From JAZDJP01 sp043803805 (GTDB lineage Bacteria > Planctomycetota > JAZDJP01), in contig JAZDJP010000064.1 in assembly GCA_043803805.1 (NCBI GenBank), positions 1 to 36,407 on the forward strand: DNA of 36,407 nucleotides, read 5' to 3'. How positions within the stretch are numbered: the stretch's first letter is position 1; each line of letters begins with the position of its first letter. A program made the translations under genes and the position numbers. The notes under the pieces are model-generated. The model had not been told where the DNA came from, searched no databases, and was given only the letters and a program-made list of their open reading frames with translations. Shown here in pieces: positions 33,628-36,407 of the stretch.

Positions 33628-35637
33628 TTATGCGCGAAGAACGGCGCCCGTTTTTTCCTTCAGGGCGGCGAGGATTTTTGCGACCGACGCGTCCACGTCC
33701 GCGTCGGTGAGCGTGCGTTCCCGTGAGCGGAACGTCAGGGAGAAGGCGATGGATTTCTTCCCCGCGGGGACGGGGTTGCCCCGGTAGACGTCAAAAAACG
33801 TAATCGCCTCGATGTCGGGGATGCCGGCGCCGGTCACCGCGTCCCGGACCGCCCCCCAGAGGACGCTTTCGTCCACCACCACGGCGAGGTCCCGGAGGGA
33901 GGTGGGGAAACGGGGGAGCGCCTCGAACCGGCGTTCCGCGGGGGCGGCGGTCCGAAGCGCGTCGGCGTCGAGTTCCGCCACGGCCGGCGCCGCGCGGAGG
34001 TCGTAGCGCCGGCGGAGGTCTTCTGAAATCATCCCCACGAATCCCGCGGTCTTTCCGTCGAGAACGACCCGGGCGGCGGTTTCGTTCTGTAACGCGGAAA
34101 GCGCGGCCGGGGCGAAGGACGCGCCGGAAATCCGCAGGGCCGCGAGGATGGCTTCCACCGCGCCCTTGGCGTGGTCGAATCCGCGGTCGTCCACGAGGGC
34201 GAGCACCCGTCGCTCCTCGGGGATGTCGCCCGCGCGGGGGAGGTACACCCGGGAGACCTCGGCCAGCGCCAGACCCGTGTGGCCCCGGTCCTGATTCGTT
34301 TTCCGCACGGCGAGCAATCCGGGCAGGAGGCTCCGCCGGAACGTGTTTTCCGCGCGGTTCACCGGATTGGTGATGACCAGTGGCGCCCGGTCGGTCCAGG
34401 GGGAGATGAGGGCGTTTCGGTCCGGGGCGAGGAAACTCGTGGTGAGGCATTCGTCATAGCCCAGGGCGGCGAGCGTGTCGCGCAGGCGCCGGACGCTCCG
34501 ATGGGCCGGGGACGCCGCCGGCGTCGCGATGAGGAGATTCCTCTGCTCGGGAATGGCCGGATATCCCGTGAGGCGCGCCACCTCCTCGACAAGATCCACT
34601 TCCTCCTGGAGATCGCTCCGGTGGGAGGGCGGGACGCCCGCGAGGCGGTCCCCGGCGCCGCGGACGGCGGTCATCCCGATCCGGCGGAGGATGCCCCGGA
34701 CGGCCGTGGCGCTCACCTTTTTCCCCAGGGTCGCCGCGAGGCGCGACACGGAGAGCGTCACCGGTTTCATCTTCGCCCGTCGCGCCGCCACCTCCAGTTT
34801 CCCCCGGGCGGCCTCGCCGCCGGCGAACTCCCGGATGAGGGCGATGACCCGGCGGGAGGCGGCCTCGACGCCGTTCGCGTCCACCTTGCGTTCGAACCGG
34901 TAGGAGGACTCGGTGGCGAGCCCCAGAGAACGCGAGGTCCGCCGGACGGCCCGGGGATCAAACAGGGCGCTTTCGAGGAAGAGGGCGGTCGTGGCGGATG
35001 AGATTTCACTCCGGGCGCCGCCCATCACGCCGGCCACGGCGACGGGGCCCGTTTCGTCCGCGATGAGAAGGTCGTCCGGGGTGAATTTCCGGAGGATCCC
35101 GTCCAGGGTCGGCATGGTCTCGCCGGGCGCGGCCCGCCGGACGATGATGTGCCGGCCCGCCACCGCGTCCGCATCGAAGGCGTGGAGGGGCTGGCCGTAT
35201 TCGAGGAGAACGTAGTTGGTGATGTCCACGACGTTGTTGATGGCGCGGATCCCCACGGCCTCGAGCCGCCGGGCCATCCACGCCGGGGAGGGCCCGATCT
35301 TCGCCCCCGTGATGAGCCGCCCGATGTACCGGGGGCACAGGTCCGCGTCCCGCACGTCGAGGCGGAAATGTTTTGCGATCGGCTCCCGTCCCTCCGGATA
35401 CCGGTCCGCGGGGGTGCGGAAGGGGATGTTCCGGAGCGCCGCGATCTCCCGCGCCACGCCGATGTGGGAGAGGAGGTCGGGGCGGTTGGAGGTGATTTCG
35501 AGTTCCAGGACGTGGTCATCCCCGACCGGGAGTATGGAGGCCACGGGAACTCCGGCCATCGTCAGGCGCGCGGCGAGTTCCTCCGGCGCGAGGGCGATGT
35601 CCACGTAATCCGCGAGCCACTGGAGACTGACTTTCAT
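33628..35637 (-). CDS. pheT: Phenylalanine-tRNA ligase beta subunit, short form
   Basis: A 669-residue PheT. The N-terminus MKVSLQWLADYVDIALAPEE and LTMAGVPVASI passes directly to VLELEITSNRPDLLSHIGVA, skipping the EMAP/tRNA-binding domain (about 110 residues) found in the roughly 800-residue enzymes of E. coli type. The B3/B4 domain (INNVVDITNYVLLEYGQPLH), B5 domain (LQEEVDLVEEVARLTGY), the catalytic-like core (NPVNRAENTFRRSLLPGLL) and the C-terminal FDX-ACB anticodon-binding domain (RFPTSLRDLAVVVDE) are all present. With PheS it charges tRNA-Phe and edits mischarged Tyr. pheS is not in the window. GAGGG lies 5 nt before the ATG. Confidence 0.92.
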   Translation of the reverse strand: MKVSLQWLADYVDIALAPEELAARLTMAGVPVASILPVGDDHVLELEITSNRPDLLSHIGVAREIAALRNIPFRTPADRYPEGREPIAKHFRLDVRDADLCPRYIGRLITGAKIGPSPAWMARRLEAVGIRAINNVVDITNYVLLEYGQPLHAFDADAVAGRHIIVRRAAPGETMPTLDGILRKFTPDDLLIADETGPVAVAGVMGGARSEISSATTALFLESALFDPRAVRRTSRSLGLATESSYRFERKVDANGVEAASRRVIALIREFAGGEAARGKLEVAARRAKMKPVTLSVSRLAATLGKKVSATAVRGILRRIGMTAVRGAGDRLAGVPPSHRSDLQEEVDLVEEVARLTGYPAIPEQRNLLIATPAASPAHRSVRRLRDTLAALGYDECLTTSFLAPDRNALISPWTDRAPLVITNPVNRAENTFRRSLLPGLLAVRKTNQDRGHTGLALAEVSRVYLPRAGDIPEERRVLALVDDRGFDHAKGAVEAILAALRISGASFAPAALSALQNETAARVVLDGKTAGFVGMISEDLRRRYDLRAAPAVAELDADALRTAAPAERRFEALPRFPTSLRDLAVVVDESVLWGAVRDAVTGAGIPDIEAITFFDVYRGNPVPAGKKSIAFSLTFRSRERTLTDADVDASVAKILAALKEKTGAVLRA

Positions 35638-35640
35638 TTG

Positions 35641-35860
35641 ACCCTCACCACGGAAACACGGAACAGGACCACGGAATCACGGAATACGGAGAGGGATTTT
35701 GGGGGAGACGGGGGGGGAAGTCAAGGGCGAAACACATGCCGGGCGCAGAACGTCGGTGAGCCGGAGAGTCTGGAGTCTAAGAGTCTAAGAGTCTAAGAGT
35801 CCGAAGAAATGATGAATGATGAAATGAATCCGGGGATTGCGAATCGCAGAAATTGCGATA
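35641..35860. repeat. Intergenic tract of short repeats
   Basis: Directly upstream of pheT, CCACGGAAACACGG and CCACGGAATCACGG alternate (35650-35690). After a G-run region, the 8-bp unit GAGTCTAA is repeated three times with a partial fourth (35773-35802), and an ATGATGAATGATGAAATG run follows. The same families occur at 240-487. Confidence 0.6.
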
Positions 35861-36164
35861 CGGAATCCGGGAATCGTTCGTTGCGTGGCGAAACGGCAAC
35901 CCCGTGTGGGCAATATCAACACCGTTGGTTGAGGTTATGATTCGACATGTTCCGTTACCTGTTGCCGTGTGGTTAGTTGTAATTATATCCAGCCGCCGGC
36001 ACGACGTTTGCTCCATGTTTATCAATATGTTTCGAAGAAAGACGATTTTCGAGTTCGAGATCCTTTGAGGGAATTTTTCAAGTATTTCCCGGATTTCGTG
36101 TGACATTTCGCCGGGTGCGCCGTCTAAAGGGATGGCAACTCGAGAAAACGAAAAACGATAAAAT
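35861..36164. other. AT-richer intergenic region before the kinase
   Basis: No convincing gene. A small hairpin ATCGCA/TGCGAT lies near 35843-35860. Short frames on either strand (to 109 codons) have no family resemblance and no good start signals. A TAAAAT sequence abuts the kinase ATG; I could not assign a promoter. Confidence 0.4.
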
Positions 36165-36407
36165 ATGAATCAACCCTCAAATCTCGTCGGCGGCTACGAA
36201 CCCCTTGAAAAAATCGGCAGCGGCGGCATGGGCGTGGTGTACCGGGCTCGCCAGGTGTCGCTCGATCGCGTGGTGGCCCTCAAGGTGCTGCCCCGGAAAC
36301 TCTCGGCGAATCCCGACTACGTCCATCGGTTCCAGCGCGAGGCGCGTCTGGCCGCGCAACTGGATCATCCGAACGTCGTTCGCGTCATCGAGGCGGGCCG
36401 TCACGAG
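36165..36407 (+). CDS. Hanks-type serine/threonine protein kinase, N-terminal fragment (cut by window edge)
   Basis: The 81 codons seen encode the N-lobe start of a bacterial PknB-like kinase: the glycine loop EKIGSGGMGVVYRAR (about 15-29), the ATP-binding lysine in VVALKVL (Lys about 41), and the alpha-C helix glutamate in FQREARLAAQLDHPNVV (about 54-70), followed by VRVIEAG. The kinase phosphorylates Ser/Thr and in these bacteria often has a C-terminal membrane, WD40 or TPR part, which is outside the window. There is no clear ribosome-binding site. Confidence 0.9.
   Translation, partial: MNQPSNLVGGYEPLEKIGSGGMGVVYRARQVSLDRVVALKVLPRKLSANPDYVHRFQREARLAAQLDHPNVVRVIEAGRHE

Noticed and set aside
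35641..35802. CRISPR array
   Set aside because: The repeats are 8-14 bp, contiguous or degenerate, with no unique spacers of constant length and no cas gene nearby.
35777..36106. 109-codon minus-strand frame before the kinase
   Set aside because: Its 3' part is the GAGTCTAA repeat and no family resemblance or ribosome-binding site is visible.

Overview
The window is high-GC, densely packed bacterial DNA. Two partial genes lie at the edges: the start of trpE on the left and the start of a Hanks-type Ser/Thr kinase on the right. Several traits would fit a Planctomycetes- or PVC-like bacterium known from a metagenome: a short PheT without the internal tRNA-binding domain, lipoproteins, HEAT-repeat exported proteins, a Ser/Thr kinase, a PilS/PilR-like pair with minor pilins, and intergenic tracts of the CCACGGAAACACGG type. 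There is no rRNA or other marker, so this placement is only an inference. No tRNA, rRNA, CRISPR array or complete IS was seen.

Left part (1-5160): partial trpE; a tract of degenerate short repeats; an AT-richer island with one unrecognised gene; a Phd/RelE-type toxin-antitoxin pair sitting between the 3' end of a Cu/Zn-efflux permease-HMA gene and a decayed second copy of that same 3' end; a membrane protein; and a UDP-glucuronate decarboxylase-like epimerase.

Central part (5161-21741), the most unusual region: three repeated modules. Each has a large sigma-54 activator (AAA+ with GAFTGA, no receiver domain, a long alpha-helical N-terminal region and a C-terminal winged helix-turn-helix instead of a Fis-type one) on the + strand, transcribed divergently from a biosynthesis-like unit on the - strand. 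Unit 1 is a membrane/radical-SAM/FeeM-like N-acyltransferase fusion followed by a B12-binding radical SAM enzyme. Unit 2 is a translationally coupled operon of methyltransferase, FeeM-like acyltransferase, PP-loop amidotransferase and SDR. Unit 3 is a single methyltransferase. All three - strand units have a -24/-12 (sigma-54-like) element 36-42 nt before the start codon. All three activators have a sigma-70-like promoter placed 6 nt before a conserved ATG-TTG-NGC mini-ORF. I read this as a family of sigma-54-switched loci making N-acylated small molecules (signals, lipids or specialised metabolites); the products cannot be told from sequence.

Right part (21701-36407): a lipoprotein pair (one with a DUF6624-like domain, one with an ExbD/TolR-like C-terminus), a class I glutamine amidotransferase-like hydrolase, a small zinc-ribbon membrane protein coupled to a PilS/PilR-like two-component pair, three minor-pilin genes (one carrying a 167-bp palindromic element inside its leader coding sequence), two tandem paralogous exported HEAT-repeat proteins, pheT, a second short-repeat intergenic tract, and the kinase. 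Several promoters in the window have the -10 box only 6-8 nt from the start codon, which suggests leaderless mRNAs.
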